A DNA stretch of 64,000 nucleotides, taken from Cyclaneusma minus. Taxonomy: Eukaryota; Ascomycota; Leotiomycetes; Marthamycetales; Marthamycetaceae. The notes under the pieces are model-generated. The model saw only the letters and a list, made by a program, of their open reading frames with translations. It had not been told where the DNA came from and ran no database searches. The position numbers and the translations under genes were made by a program. Position 1 is the first letter of the stretch, and each line of letters begins with the position of its first letter. Positions 10,775 through 22,760 of the stretch are shown in pieces. The stretch covers positions 496,001-560,000 of the forward strand of contig JAKZHN010000013.1 in assembly GCA_037179335.1 (NCBI GenBank). The letters are read 5' to 3'.

Positions 10775-11584
10775 TGTACTGGGGGTTGGCGCAACACCTG
10801 GCGAGGTGCTTCGAGCTCCGAAAAAAAGCTTCGAGCCTCAACTCATTTCTGGGAGCTCGGGATAGGAACTCGTTCGCAGGGCTGCGGAGTGGAAAACAAG
10901 CAGGAGCTTTGCAGAGTTGCCAGGATTGGAGGTTTCTGGGAACTGTCGCAGAGCGGGAAAGCAGATGGACACGATTCGTGGGGCTTGGTATGTGGTTTAG
11001 AGAGGGATTCCGGCTTCACGTTCGCAAATGCTTGGCCAGCATCGTCATATCGCCAGGCCGCGGCCGCTAGAAACCTCCTCGAACACTGGTGCCGCCTTAG
11101 ACCCGCGATTAATTAATTATATGCCTGGTTTAGTTGTAAAGCTACATGTAGCAATGCTTAAAATTCCAATTGACATAAGCACTACATAACAGGCTTGTTG
11201 CAGAAATATAAGCCGTGCTTCTGCAGTTGTTTCTAGGTGCTCTTCGGGTACTACCTTAGCATGCGGCATGACATGCTGCTCTAGGCTCTAGCCACCGCAA
11301 TTTGAGCTAAGGGGCTCGAGTAACTGGAATGGGTTAACTTGAGCTTGACAATGCCTGAAAGGCTGCAATTTTTCGAGCAGATCGATCAGATCAGCTACGC
11401 CTCGTTACCTCGCAGATTATTATTATCCTAATTTGGCTCCCGTAGGACGATTCCCGCGCCGTTTGCCTTCCGTTAGTTGCAACGTCTCCGAATCTCGAGC
11501 CTCAATCTCTAACTTCCTTGTCTGGCACCGGCCCCCGATGCAGCGTCACAGCCCCAGAGGGAGCGATAGAGTTGTACAGGCATC
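10775..11584. other. Divergent intergenic region between khe1 and srf1
   Basis: 810 bp shared by two divergently transcribed genes. It contains a NotI-like GC block near 11058 and a TACATGTA palindrome at 11143. No gene is seen. Confidence 0.5.
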
Positions 11585-13141
11585 ATGGCCATGCCAGATG
11601 ACCCGTGGGCCGGTCCGTCCAAGTGGGAGTACTGGGAACTGCACGAAATGAATACGCTAGGGGGGGATGCCACCCAAGATGAGAACCTTCAACCTCACCA
11701 CTATGCGTCGAGATCCACTTCGCGACTCCGAGCCGACTCCCATGCACCGTCGCAGCACAGCAGCGTTATGACCCGATCGAGAGCCACGAGCACTGCTGCC
11801 CTGAGTGCCATAGAGAACGAAAAGACCGAGAAACCACCTCCGAATCCGAGACGCTTTCGCATCAACACCCGACCGCATTGGGTCGACTCGAAGGACGATG
11901 AAGACGAGGACCACCACCCCCTCAAGGTCAAGCCCAGCGGCCAGCTGCTCAAAACGCCCTCCCAATCGCACGCTCGCCGGCGCAACCACGCATCGTCGAC
12001 CGCCTCGGAGAGACCCCCGTCGACTGCCGACCGCCTCGACCCCCGCGTCTGCAATGACGGCTACATCAACCCCTACGAAGCCGAAACCTCCAAATTCCTC
12101 GAGAAATCGTCCGACGACAGTGGCCTCTTCGGCGGCCACCGGACTCCCGCCCGAGGGAAGAAATGGGACCTCGCTCGAGAAAACGAAGCACCCTTACCAC
12201 GGCACGCCCCGAAGCGCGAGACCGCTGTTCTCAGGACGCCTCCAATAAATTCATATCACAAAGCCATAGTCACCGACAAGGAAAGCCGTTGGGTGGATTA
12301 TGAGACTTTGAAGCAGCAGATACCGGGTTATGGTAAACCGTGGATTGGCGACCAGCAGGAAAGCTATATTCAAGCTGCGATCAACACGCTCGCGGATAGG
12401 GGGAGACGGTCAAAATGGTACAATCGCGCCCAAGTAAATATATCATTCCTTGATCCCTCTGGAAATTCCCCAATCGCTTGGAGTATTCCCAATGACCTAG
12501 AAAATGGGTTCCAGACGATTTGGAAAGCAGCTCAGCAATATGTGTTCGGAGTATTCAAATCTATGTAGACATATACCGAGACTAACACTACCTCACAGCA
12601 CACATTGGTCTCACACCCCTTGGTTCCCCTCGTATTCCGATTCCTCATATTCAGCACATCCGTCATCGCACTGGGTCTCTCCAGCTTCATCTTCAAGCTT
12701 ACCAAGCACTCAGGCTTCCCCCAGAATTCGTCGACAACCATGGCAATCGTGGTGGACGCCATCGCCATCCCCTATATTGGCTACGTAACATGGGACGAAT
12801 ACACCTCCCGCCCCCTCGGTCTGCGCTCCTCCAAAACGAAAATCACGCTCGTTCTGCTCGATCTCCTTTTCATCATATTCGAAGCTGCCAACACGGCTCT
12901 GGCTTTTGTGGCCTTGGCAAATGATAATGGCGTTTGTAGGGAGGGGAACAATGGCAGTGATCCTGTGATTTGTGGCCGCGTCGTGGCTCTCTGCATCATC
13001 TTGCTGGTGGCACTGATTGCGTGGACTTCTACTTTCATGGTCAGCATTTTCAGGTAAGTTTCTCTGTCGTTGCCAAAATCGCATCTCCACGCTAATGCTT
13101 GTCACAGGCTAGTACATAAGGTCGTGGGGATGGAGGACTGA
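11585..13141 (+). CDS. srf1: SRF1-like regulator of phospholipase D
   Basis: Exons 11585-12433, 12599-13053 and 13108-13141; 445 residues. The N-terminal ~230 residues are disordered, Ser/Arg/Pro-rich. A conserved segment (WVDYETLKQQIPGYGKPW, SKWYNRAQ) precedes four hydrophobic spans: VPLVFRFLIFSTSVIALGL, MAIVVDAIAIPYIGYVTW, ITLVLLDLLFIIFEAANTAL and VVALCIILLVALIAWTSTF. The DEYTSRPLGLRS loop between spans 2 and 3 is typical of fungal SRF1 proteins (yeast YDL133w), which regulate phospholipase D Spo14. The first intron is 165 nt; I chose it because Gln-His-Thr-Leu joins exactly at codon phase 0, but a retained reading also stays open for a while, so alternative splicing is possible. Ends convergent with the cupin gene. 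Confidence 0.8.
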
Positions 13142-13393
13142 TGTCGGCCGAGGTGTCTTGCATACGGGCTGGCGTTATATAGCGATCGGGTTTATTCAGG
13201 CAAGTGTCCTTGGTTTTTAGCGCGGCGTTACAGGGCATCATGGGATCTGGCAAACGCAGGCGGTAAAGCTGGATTCCCAAATTGTAGAATAGGGACAGAG
13301 CGATCGGGTTATAGGCGCATCGCATCTTTATAACAAGGCATTGCATCACTATATAGACATTCAGAGGGAGGGATGGGCTCAGTCTCAAATACC

Positions 13394-14129
13394 CTAGCAG
13401 AGGACAGGGCCCTGATCGCCATACAAAGGATCTTTGTCAAACCAAGCCAGTTTCCCAATTCCTTGTGTCTTTTCTGTTTCTTCGGCGGTGCCGTAGCACA
13501 TATCCCAGTTCTTGCCTTTGGGGTAGCTGCCTACCATGGAGAAATCGCCGGTGGTGTCGGAGAGGAGACGGTGCCCGACGCCGGCGGGGATGATGATTAT
13601 GTCGCCGCGCTTGAGGACGGATTCGACTCGGTGGGGATTATCTTCGTGGCCGAAACCTGGGAGAGGGGTCAGTGATTGAGGTCTGTGTTTGGTGATGCAA
13701 AGATGCTCCTCCATGGTCCCGGTCCCGTCAGGCAGGGGCTTGCGCGAGTCCAGTCTGGAACGGTGAAACCCGCGGAGAACATCAATCTCTCTCCTATCAA
13801 TCCCTTTTCAGACTCATTCCATTCCCAAAGAAAACATCAAACAGATACTCACACAACTTGGCTTCGCCATTCGCAACACACAGCACCTCATGGGTCGTCG
13901 AGTGGAAATGCGTCGTGGGGTACATGGAATACGTCCACTGCGGTACCACCACGTCCACCGCTCTGAGATGGCTCTCAATAGCCGAGACGCTGGCTGACGA
14001 AGGAAGACACGAATGGTAGATGAGCAGTGGATTGTTCTGGATCGAAGTGTTGGGGATGTGTTTGTAGGCTGGGATTTGGTGGCGGGAGACGGAGAGGGTG
14101 CTGAGGGCGGCGAGGCTGAGACGAGCCAT
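13394..14129 (-). CDS. Small cupin-domain protein (YjlB-like)
   Basis: Exons 13853-14129 and 13394-13656, with a 196-nt intron (GTGAGT...CCCAG) that rejoins Cys in AKLCFGHEDN; 179 residues. A single beta-barrel cupin is visible: metal-site motif HFHSTTHEVL (H-x-H-x4-HE), then GDIIIIPAGVGHRLL and GDFSMVGSYP. These match the YjlB/RmlC-like cupins of bacteria and fungi, whose substrate is unknown. The second exon ends with FDKDPLYGDQGPVLC. Convergent with srf1, 252 bp apart. Fold assignment is firm; the reaction is unknown. Confidence 0.8.
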
Positions 14130-15960
14130 CTTGGTGGGGTTGGTTGATGGTACGAAGAGGTTGGGGGTCTGGAGTTTTGGCCCTGGGGAATGGGAATCGG
14201 GAAGGGCTGGACTGAGAGACTGAGAGACTGAGAGTTTTCGGGACAGTCAAGGTGGGCGGAATGCCTTTTTTTTGGAAATATTGTAGTTTTTTTCCTTCTG
14301 CTGAATGTTTATGCAATGGTGTTTGTGATCAGATGTCGTGCAGCCGTCTGGTGCTTGTAGTTTCGAGGTTCGCCGACGTCATATCTCCCACCTGAAGGCT
14401 ACATGTACATGTATGTGGCTATCACTCACAACTTTATGAAGAGAGGACGGAATACATTTGGAATTTCATTGATATCACAACTGATCTCAAGCCTTTATAC
14501 ATGCTTAATTAATGAACCATATTGAAATCTGGAGGTAGCTTGAGATATGTTCTTGGATCTATTGAGTACCTACTGAGGTAGGGTAAATCCGAGATCCCAA
14601 TCCGAAAGACTAACTACCTTCGTGATAACGATTCTTCTGTTCTCAGCAAGTCAGAATGAACCAAGACTACCTTTATTTTCATTAGAAAGCCTTCCGGTAT
14701 CAAGAATGTTGCTAATTGCTAAACAGTTGAAATATCCTTGATCACAGTGTACACCCAGAGACTGCGGTATTACGTATTCTTTGAAGTGTCCAAGGTGAGT
14801 ACAAAAACGTTCTCACCATGACCTAGGATGCACTCATTCGAGATTCTGATCCATTGCTTAGGTTGACATTGAGTCCAAATCTAGCCGCTCAATCGAATAA
14901 TCATGGCATCTTGGAATCTGAAGCATACTGGGTAGAAATGTCAAAACGATTGGGATCATTCGGCTCAGATGATGACATCCAAGAACCACCCCCTTTCGAA
15001 TAGATTTCACATCTGGTTCAAGAAAAATTCAGTGCTGGTTGCCGCTGGGAAAGACTTCGCCGTTTGAGCAGGGGAGTTGTCAAGTATCCACGTAACTGGG
15101 GGTCACCTCTCCTCCTCCATTTTCACGAGAAGGGTAGGAGGCAGCGGCACAGTTTACGGAATCCTCAACTACAACCCAGGTCTCAAGTAACCTGGAGCAG
15201 TCCAAATGGATGCAATTGGGAGTCTGGACTAGTCTAAGTAATGATCGGGAGTGATTTCGGCCCTTCAACAGGGCGGATCGAATGGGATGTAATTATCGGG
15301 AAATCGAGTGCTTGAGGTTGAATTGTACCTTAGGCGAGCAAGTTCTGAAGCGCGCTTCCCCATGAAAACATTCGAATATGGCTTATGTTTAATGGTTGTT
15401 GGGCGGGCACTGATGTGAGAGCAACAGAGGAAACAGTGTGTGATCACAAGACCTTGAATAACGGTTGATAGATCAAAGTTATGGAGATACGGCTCGGTTG
15501 TTTTGAGAAAAGACAATATCTTCTATGATATATACAAGATCCAAGAACATACTCGGAAACATAGAAATGCTCAGTCCAGAAAATCTACCACTTCAAGTCA
15601 ATATCATAGTCAAAACTCAACACATTTCAAGTCAGGCAATACCGCGCGGTTCCCTAAACTCAGTATATCCAGATTGTCGTTTGATCCAGTTCAAAAAAGT
15701 CACTAAAGGCTATTTCCATTCAAGTGTTGTCTGAATGACAAGACAAGAAAGAGTCATAACCAAACGTGGAGAAACGAGCAATTTGAAAGCACAAGATTGT
15801 TCCTCTGAATAAGGATAACATGGTTCATGGAAGAGCAGTCCAAATTGGGCAAGTTGTGCTCGACTTATCGGATGGTGGGTGTAGTCAGGAGGTGGCTCTT
15901 AACACCGATCCTGACCACCAACTGTCAACAGCTTGCACGTCTCAGCGGTCTAGATGATAC
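14130..15960. other. Gene-poor AT-leaning stretch
   Basis: No ORF with conserved features. Tandem TACATGTA palindromes lie at 14400-14413. The base composition and the array that follows suggest degenerated repeats, but no transposase or terminal repeat could be recognised by eye. Confidence 0.4.
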
Positions 15961-16153
15961 CAGTAACTCCGAGTCGGAATATCCTCGCTCCTCAGTGGTC
16001 CAGAATATTCTTGGTGATTCAGGATATTCCGGGATATTCTCAGTAACTCTGGATATTCTCAATAGTTTGGAATACCCTCAATCACTCGGAATATCCTCAG
16101 TGATTCCGGATGTGCTCAGTGAGTGTGACCCGGGGCATTCTCAGTAATTTGGC
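15961..16153. repeat. 19-bp minisatellite, locus A
   Basis: Imperfect head-to-tail units of 19 bp, e.g. CAGTAACTCTGGATATTCT, CAATAGTTTGGAATACCCT, CAATCACTCGGAATATCCT and CAGTGATTCCGGATGTGCT. The core is GGAATATCC. The edges are degenerate. Confidence 0.8.
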
Positions 16154-16880
16154 TGCGACCATCAATCGGACGGATAGAATGGCGAGCCTGAGGTCGTCCT
16201 ACTCCTGGAGCCTTTCTCCAAGCGTTTTCAGCCTCTCCCATGTTGTTTTGGGGCATCTCTTGAGATCTTCTCCAACCTCGATCCTTCTCCAGACTTCACA
16301 CGTGACACACATGACACACCTCCCACCATCACCCGCCTCAATCGCCTCAATCGCCTCTTGATCAGGCCAGTCATGGGTCCGTGCCTCGCGACTACTAGGT
16401 GCGCTAGTAAGAGCGAGCCGCCTCCGCCGGCTAACAGACGCGTGGGCCCGAGCGCTCAGTGGGCTTTCTTACACCACTGTACTAGCGACCAGGCTTCCCT
16501 ACGAGTGCTTGAACACCAGATAGCCTTGATAGTGAGTCCACTCCACCCTCAAATAACACCACGATATCGTCTGCGCGACACTGCACCAATCTGCACTCCT
16601 CTCCTCTCCCTCTTTATCTCTGCTGTGCGGTTGTTTTGCATTCCTTTCTGGCCCACCATCATCACGCGCAATCTGCAGCTTCCGCTTGACCAGCCCTGCT
16701 TGAGCCTTGGTTGAGCAAGAGGCTGCTTCACCTTTCTGGAACTGCCCCGCGCAGCCACGGCCCACGACCTTTGCCACTAACATCCTATTTCAGCTCCTAC
16801 GCGAGGCGACTGCTCTCCAGCCTGTCCTCCCTGAACTACTCTTCGGCCCTTCCTTCGCATTCACCTTCACACTCGCAACC
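16154..16880. other. 5' flank of cullin-1
   Basis: Pyrimidine-rich leader with CTCC and CTTCACCTT tracts, typical of fungal core promoters and 5' UTRs. No gene is seen. Confidence 0.5.
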
Positions 16881-19303
16881 ATGTCGAGAGGTTTGGCGAG
16901 CATGCCGCCAATTCCCAACCGGGAAGACCTGGATGCTACGTGAGTTGCCCTGGCTGCCTGTTTGATTGTGCGCCTGCTGACCCTTCGGCGCAGATGGAAA
17001 TACCTCGAGTCTGGCGTGTCCAGGATCATGGTGAACCTGCAGGATGGTATCGACATGCAGACCTACATGGGCATCTACACTGCCGTCCACAACTTCTGTA
17101 CCTCCCAGAAGGCTGTCGCCAGCAACGCCGGCAGCGGCATCATCGGCGGCTCTCACCGTGGCGCTCATCTCCTGGGCGAAGACCTCTACCAGAACCTGAT
17201 CGGATTCCTCAACTCATATCTGGCCGAAAAGGTCACCGAGTCCGCAACACACGCCGATGAGGCCCTGCTCACCTTCTACATCCGAGAGTGGGATCGATAC
17301 ACCACCGCGGCCAAGTACATCAACCACCTGTTCAAATACCTGAATCGCCACTGGGTCAAGCGGGAAATGGACGAGGGCAAGAAGAACATCTACGACGTTT
17401 ACACATTGCATCTTGTACAATGGCGCTGCACCCTGTTCCAGCAGATCAACGAGAAGGTGATGGCAGCAGTGCTGAAGATGGTCGAGAAGCAGCGCCATGG
17501 CGAAACCATCGAGCACTCGCAGATCAAGAGCATTGTCGACTCGTTTGTCTCCTTGGGCCTGGACGAGAGTGATTCGACCAAGTCCACGCTGGATGTGTAT
17601 CGCTTCAGCTTCGAGAAACCGTTCCTGGAGGCCACCAAGGAATTTTACCAGGCCGAATCCACGCAATTTATCGCGGAGAACAGTGTGGTGGAGTACATGA
17701 AGAAGGCCGAGATTCGTCTTGACGAAGAGGAAGCGCGCGTTAAGATGTACCTGCACCCAGACATCGCATTACCTCTCAGGAGGGCTTGCAATCAGGCTTT
17801 GATCTCCGACCACTCGCTTGTCCTGCGTGACGAGTTCCAGGTGCTACTCGACAACGACCGCGTTGAGGACATGCAGCGTATGTACGCCCTTCTGGCTCGC
17901 ATTCCCGACGGTCTTGAACCTCTAAGGACCAAGTTCGAGGCTCATGTGCGCAACGCCGGTCTTACGGCTGTCACCAAGGTCGCTGCTGATGCCGAGAAGA
18001 TGGAGCCCAAGGTTTACGTTGATGCTTTGCTCGAAATTCACGAGCAATACCAGGGTCTCGTCAAGCGTGCTTTCAAGGATGAGCCGGAGTTTACAAGGTC
18101 TCTGGACAATGCTTGCCGAGAATTTGTCAACCGCAACTCTGTTTGCAAGTCGGGCTCCAACAAATCACCTGAGCTGTTGGCCAAGTACTGCGATACTCTG
18201 CTGAAGAAGAGCGCAGTGGGTGCCGAGGAGAACGACTTGGAGAAAACTCTGTGTCAGGTTATGACCGTTTTCAAGTACATCGAAGACAAGGATGTATTCC
18301 AGAAGTTTTACTCTCGAATGCTGGCCCGTCGTTTGGTGCACACAAACTCCTCATCTGACGATGCCGAGGCCAGCATGATCGGCAAGCTCAAGGAGGCCTG
18401 TGGTTTCGAGTACACCAACAAGCTCCAGCGAATGTTCCAGGACATGAACATCTCCAAAGACCTGAACACCAACTACAAGGAGTTTGAGGCAAAGCTCTTG
18501 GATGGTGAGAAGTCGATCGATGCGTCCTACAACATTCTGGGAACTGGATTCTGGCCACTGACTGCGCCTACGACTGCCTTTGCTCCCCCACTCGAGATTG
18601 TCAAGGCCTATGAGCGATTTACAAAGTTCTACGCCGAGAAGCACAATGGAAGGAAGCTTACGTGGTTGTGGCAGTTGTGCAAGGGTGAGATCAAGGCCAA
18701 CTACTGCAAGGCTACGAAGACCCCATACATCTTCCAGGTGTCGACTTTCCAGATGGGAATCTTGCTTCTCTTCAACGAGCTCGACACCAACACCTACGAT
18801 GACATCTCCAAGTCCACCCGACTCGTCCCAGACACCCTTGATCCTTCATTGGCCATTTTAGTCAAGGCCAAGGTACTGACCTGTGACGCTCAAGGAACCA
18901 AGTATGAGCCGACGACTAAGTTCTCGCTTAACTATGACTTCAAGAGCAAGAAGATCAGGGTTAACTTGAACATTGCCATCAAGTCGGAACAGAAGCAGGA
19001 GGTTGATGATACGCACAAGACGATTGAGGAGGACCGCAAGATGCTCATGCAGGTAAGTTTCAATGCACGTGAGCAACATCTGCCTGCACCCCTGCTAACA
19101 CTGTCTAGTCTGCCATCGTTCGTATCATGAAGGCTCGCAAGAAGATGAAGCACGCCCAACTCGTCAGCGAAACCATTAGCCAGATCAAGACGCGCTTCAA
19201 CCCCAAGGTACCCGACATCAAGAAGTGCATTGACATCTTGCTCGAGAAGGAGTACCTGGAGCGACTGGAGGACGAAGAGAACGACATTGGCTACCTTGCT
19301 TGA
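16881..19303 (+). CDS. cul1: Cullin-1, SCF ubiquitin ligase scaffold
   Basis: Exons 16881-16939, 16994-19052 and 19109-19303; 770 residues. Scaffold of SCF E3 ligases: the N-terminal cullin repeats bind Skp1/F-box adaptors, the C-terminal cullin-homology domain binds Rbx1/E2. The cullin repeats run from WKYLESGVSRIM, with YTAVHNFCTSQK and LYQNLIGFLNSYL. The homology domain shows VFKYIEDKDVFQKFYSRMLARRLV, GFEYTNKLQRMFQDM and FQMGILLLFN. The neddylation motif IVRIMKARKKMKH (Lys 714) spans the last exon, followed by the winged helix ending ENDIGYLA. The last intron interrupts just before the neddylation site. Start chosen at the first ATG; MSRGLASMPPIPNREDL precedes the conserved domain. CUL1-type rather than CUL3 or CUL4 by overall pattern. 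Confidence 0.95.
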
Positions 19304-22300
19304 GCGAATACCCGATTTCCTCTTTAGAACTGGCAGAACTCATTGTAGCAAGCCAGTCTCTAATGCCAATTGGCTTCATGGACCGGCGTCTTGTCATTCG
19401 GGAGGCTTTACTCATCACTCATCATAGAGGGCAGCTTTCAGCCACGGGTTCTTCGTTCTTCGTTGTTTATGCAGGATTTTGCATTTGTCTCAAAAGGGGT
19501 CCTACGGATGGGAAAGGGGTGCAAGGAATCAATTCTTGCACATCATTTGTGGAAGGAACGTGCTGAAGGCGTCCTTCTCTCTATTTATGATTTTTCCAGG
19601 ACGAAGGCTACGAGAAATGCTCTGAAGGGTTCGAGGAGGGCTGATGAAATTGCCAATATTGTGCAATTGTTGATACCCCTCGGTGACGACCTTGCGAAGC
19701 GCACCGAAGTCGAGCTCGCCACTGAAGCCGAGCAGCCAGCTGCCACCACCACCGAGGACCACAGCGGCTGGGAGACCATCACCCCCGAACTCTGGTTCCC
19801 AATGACTGGGCGCGCTGTGGGGTTCGTAAATAGCTCTCTCTCTTGCGTCGAAAACAATCAAAACAACATTCAAACCAAATGTGCCATTCTTGCAGCCAGT
19901 GACTTTTGCGATTCGTGTGTTTGTGCCTAGGTACATGTATGTCTTGTGATTCTAAATCCGTCCATACCCACAGTCCGAGACTCCAGAGAGTCGGGACTCG
20001 GATGTTGACATCTTGTGTAACTCGGCCCCTCGGGAAATCATTTCCCTCGTGACGAATCCGGAGATAAATGCATTATGTCCGCGTGGAGATCTGGACCCTG
20101 AAGTGTCAACTGGAATGTGCGGTCCCCAATTCCACAAAGGGCAGTTCGCGGACTCGCGGAACTCGCGGGTCTAAAAATAAAAAATTGCTCTGGGCGACGC
20201 GCTGGGGTCATGTTCCGTTACTGGGCGATTACTTGGCTGTTTTGGGGGGCTGTTTGGGGCTGTTTTAGGCTTTAAGGAGGGCTCTATGTCTGTGGCATTT
20301 TTTACCTTGGATCGCGTTGGAGAAGAACGTGAGTGTACGGAGTGTACGGAGTTAGTTGGATTTGCGGAATTATTAGACGTAGGTCTGAGGTTTTTGCCTG
20401 TGGTTGAGAGTACTGGAGGCTGAAGCGGCTTTCAGTTACATGTATTTCGAAAAGACTGGGTGGATTATGGATACACTCACTAAGTACCTAGGTAAGTACT
20501 GACGAGGGAAGTGTCGCTGGCATATGAGCTTCGGGACTCGAGCTCCTTGGCGAGGCCATCGCAACTTGAAAGAGTTTGTTAATTGTTGCTATGCCAGATG
20601 CCGATTCTGATTATCAGATAAGGTAGGATTCTTTGCAAAATCTAGAATGCACGGCACAATATCAAATCATTCAGGCCGAGGGTCGCAGATCCGGTGTTGC
20701 GCAGCGGTGAGTGTTGCTTACTACCCAGAGGCTAGAGCCAGGCAGGCAGCATATATCAAAAAAAAACTTGCTACGAAGGCAACTTGCACATGGAGCGACG
20801 ATGTAAGAATGAATGAAATAGCATCAAGTCGTTCGCCAAAGATTCCAATTCCTCTCTATCTTGCACGTTGTTTGCAAATCTCGTGGGGAAATGGGATTCA
20901 ATGGATTTGATGACATGCAGCCTCACGCCGCCTGCACCACGCCGGACGTCAGCTTTCCAGTTGCGCATCCTGGCTGGATGCCATGCGCTGCCCACGAGGC
21001 GTGGAAGATTCGGGTAGTTGGGCCTGTTGTGGTACGGGTGGGATCTGAGATCGTGGATTGCGTGGGACCCTGAGGCTTTGAAACCTGAGAACGGACTGGT
21101 GGGTTTGTTTGACGTGTCGGGAGCCGAGGACGTCAGGCTGCTTTGTATTGTTTTGGGCAGACGGATGGATGGGCATTGGGCGAGTAGGGTACTGGTTAAA
21201 GCAGTTCGCTGGGGAATGGTAAGGAGGCGCTATCCTCCACGACAGCACGTCAACAGACCTGTAGACTTGTCGTCAGTTTGCTTGTCTGCTTGCTTGCTTT
21301 CTTGCTTGCTATTCCAGCGGTCCTACTCGAAAGTGTTTGCTTGCTTATTTTGACTTCCCGCGCGGTGGCTAAATATAGCATATACAGCTCTTCGCATAGA
21401 GCATCTCTGCCGCAAAGGGGCGCTGCAGGCTGAGCCCATGATAGCGGTCCGGCAGTTTCATCAGCTCAGCCAAAGCTTCTCGAGGCTGCTTGGAAGGCAT
21501 TTTCGGAGCGTCCACGCGCGCGATGTCCTGAAACCTCAGCGATACTTGATACCACGGAAAGGGTATTTTCGGTCGACGGGCCGATGGCAGTTGCTCAGAA
21601 ATAGCCGCATAGTTTGATTAGTACGAGAGCATGGCGCGCTTTTTCAGCAATTTTGTACATAAAAGTTTGTCGGTCCAGCCTTGGGATCGCATCTTTCGGG
21701 TGTCAGGTTTCGTGGTTTGGCAGAATAGGGTTTCTTGGATGCCGGGTTGTTGCTTGTCAGTCGTAAATGGGATATCAAAGTCGCGGAGCTGGGCATCAAA
21801 TCTGGGGAATTAGTTCGAATGACTTCGAATGCTGGACTTCGTCCATCAATGCACGCCGGGGGAAAGGCTTTGGCTGGGGCGTTGGGGAACCGCTGAAATT
21901 CGATCAGCAATCTGGTGGAGAGTCATGCTGTATTATATGGATAGGCGTTGTTGCAGAGGAATGGGCGCCGTTCGGACTTCGGACTGCCTCGTGGACGACG
22001 GGCTGTATCATCTTGGGTCGAGACAGGGATTCAGCTCCTCCTTCTCCAGCTTCGCACCCCACTCGTGCGTGGAGACTGGAGTTGGGGGCAGCAACATAAT
22101 TCCAGCTGGCGCCTGTCACATTCCCTTGTGGCTAGCCAGCGTAGGCGCGCTAACGGCTAATTGGCGTCTTGGGCCCTTGGGGTGGCAGTGTGCTGGTCTT
22201 GTCCCCTCAAGTGAACATAGTCCCTCTTTTGCTGCTCTCTCCTGTACAATCCGGCCGGGCTCCGAGCATCCGGATTCTTGCTTGCGCCTTGTCGTTCAGT

Positions 22301-22757
22301 AGTCGACCACTGCCGCTGTTGCTTTTTGCTCTCGCCTGAGGCGCTTGCTACTGTGCTCGGGCCGCCTAAATTTGGCTGCTTCCTCTCTCTGCGCTCGGGA
22401 ACTGCCGATCCTCGACATCATCAAATCAGACCGCAGGCCCGAAGGGACGAAGGAGTCTGACGCCCACGCTGATGCCCATAGCTGTCACCGCTGCCTCGCG
22501 AAAGACGAAACAATCCGCAACTTCAAGACAGCCGCCGCCGTTGCGAACCACCCGTCAATTCGCTGTCGCCAAGCGCCCCCGTCGTCGCTTGCATCATCAA
22601 ATCTCAAGTCGGGGCCAATCTTGGACGCCGGTCCCCAACTGACCCACCGCGCCATCCCCGAGTCCTGGTGAATGCGAGCCCATTGAGGAATTGACGACGA
22701 CCAACGTCCCCCAACGGCGAACCTGCGCCGTCCCAAGCGCGCCATAATACAACCCTC
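19304..22757. other. 3.4-kb intergenic region between cul1 and the G-alpha gene
   Basis: It begins with the probable cul1 3' UTR; an ORF at 19370-19930 is open but without recognisable domain. TACATGTA palindromes lie at 19932 and 20437, TACCTAGGTA at 20485 and a CTTG microsatellite near 21280-21310. The last ~500 bp is C/T-rich and is probably the leader of the G-alpha mRNA. No further gene could be supported. Confidence 0.45.
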
Positions 22758-22760
22758 ATG

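Noticed and set aside
12434..12598. Extra small exon within the 165-nt srf1 intron
   Set aside because: An acceptor at 12500 would give a short exon that breaks the frame with the next exon; direct joining of 12433 to 12599 restores family-like sequence.
14130..15960. Possible decayed transposon in the gene-poor stretch
   Set aside because: No reverse transcriptase, transposase or terminal repeats could be recognised by eye; a genome repeat search would decide.
19370..19930. 186-codon ORF downstream of cul1
   Set aside because: It follows directly on the cul1 stop, has no domain, and composition is that of noncoding sequence; most likely 3' UTR and spacer.
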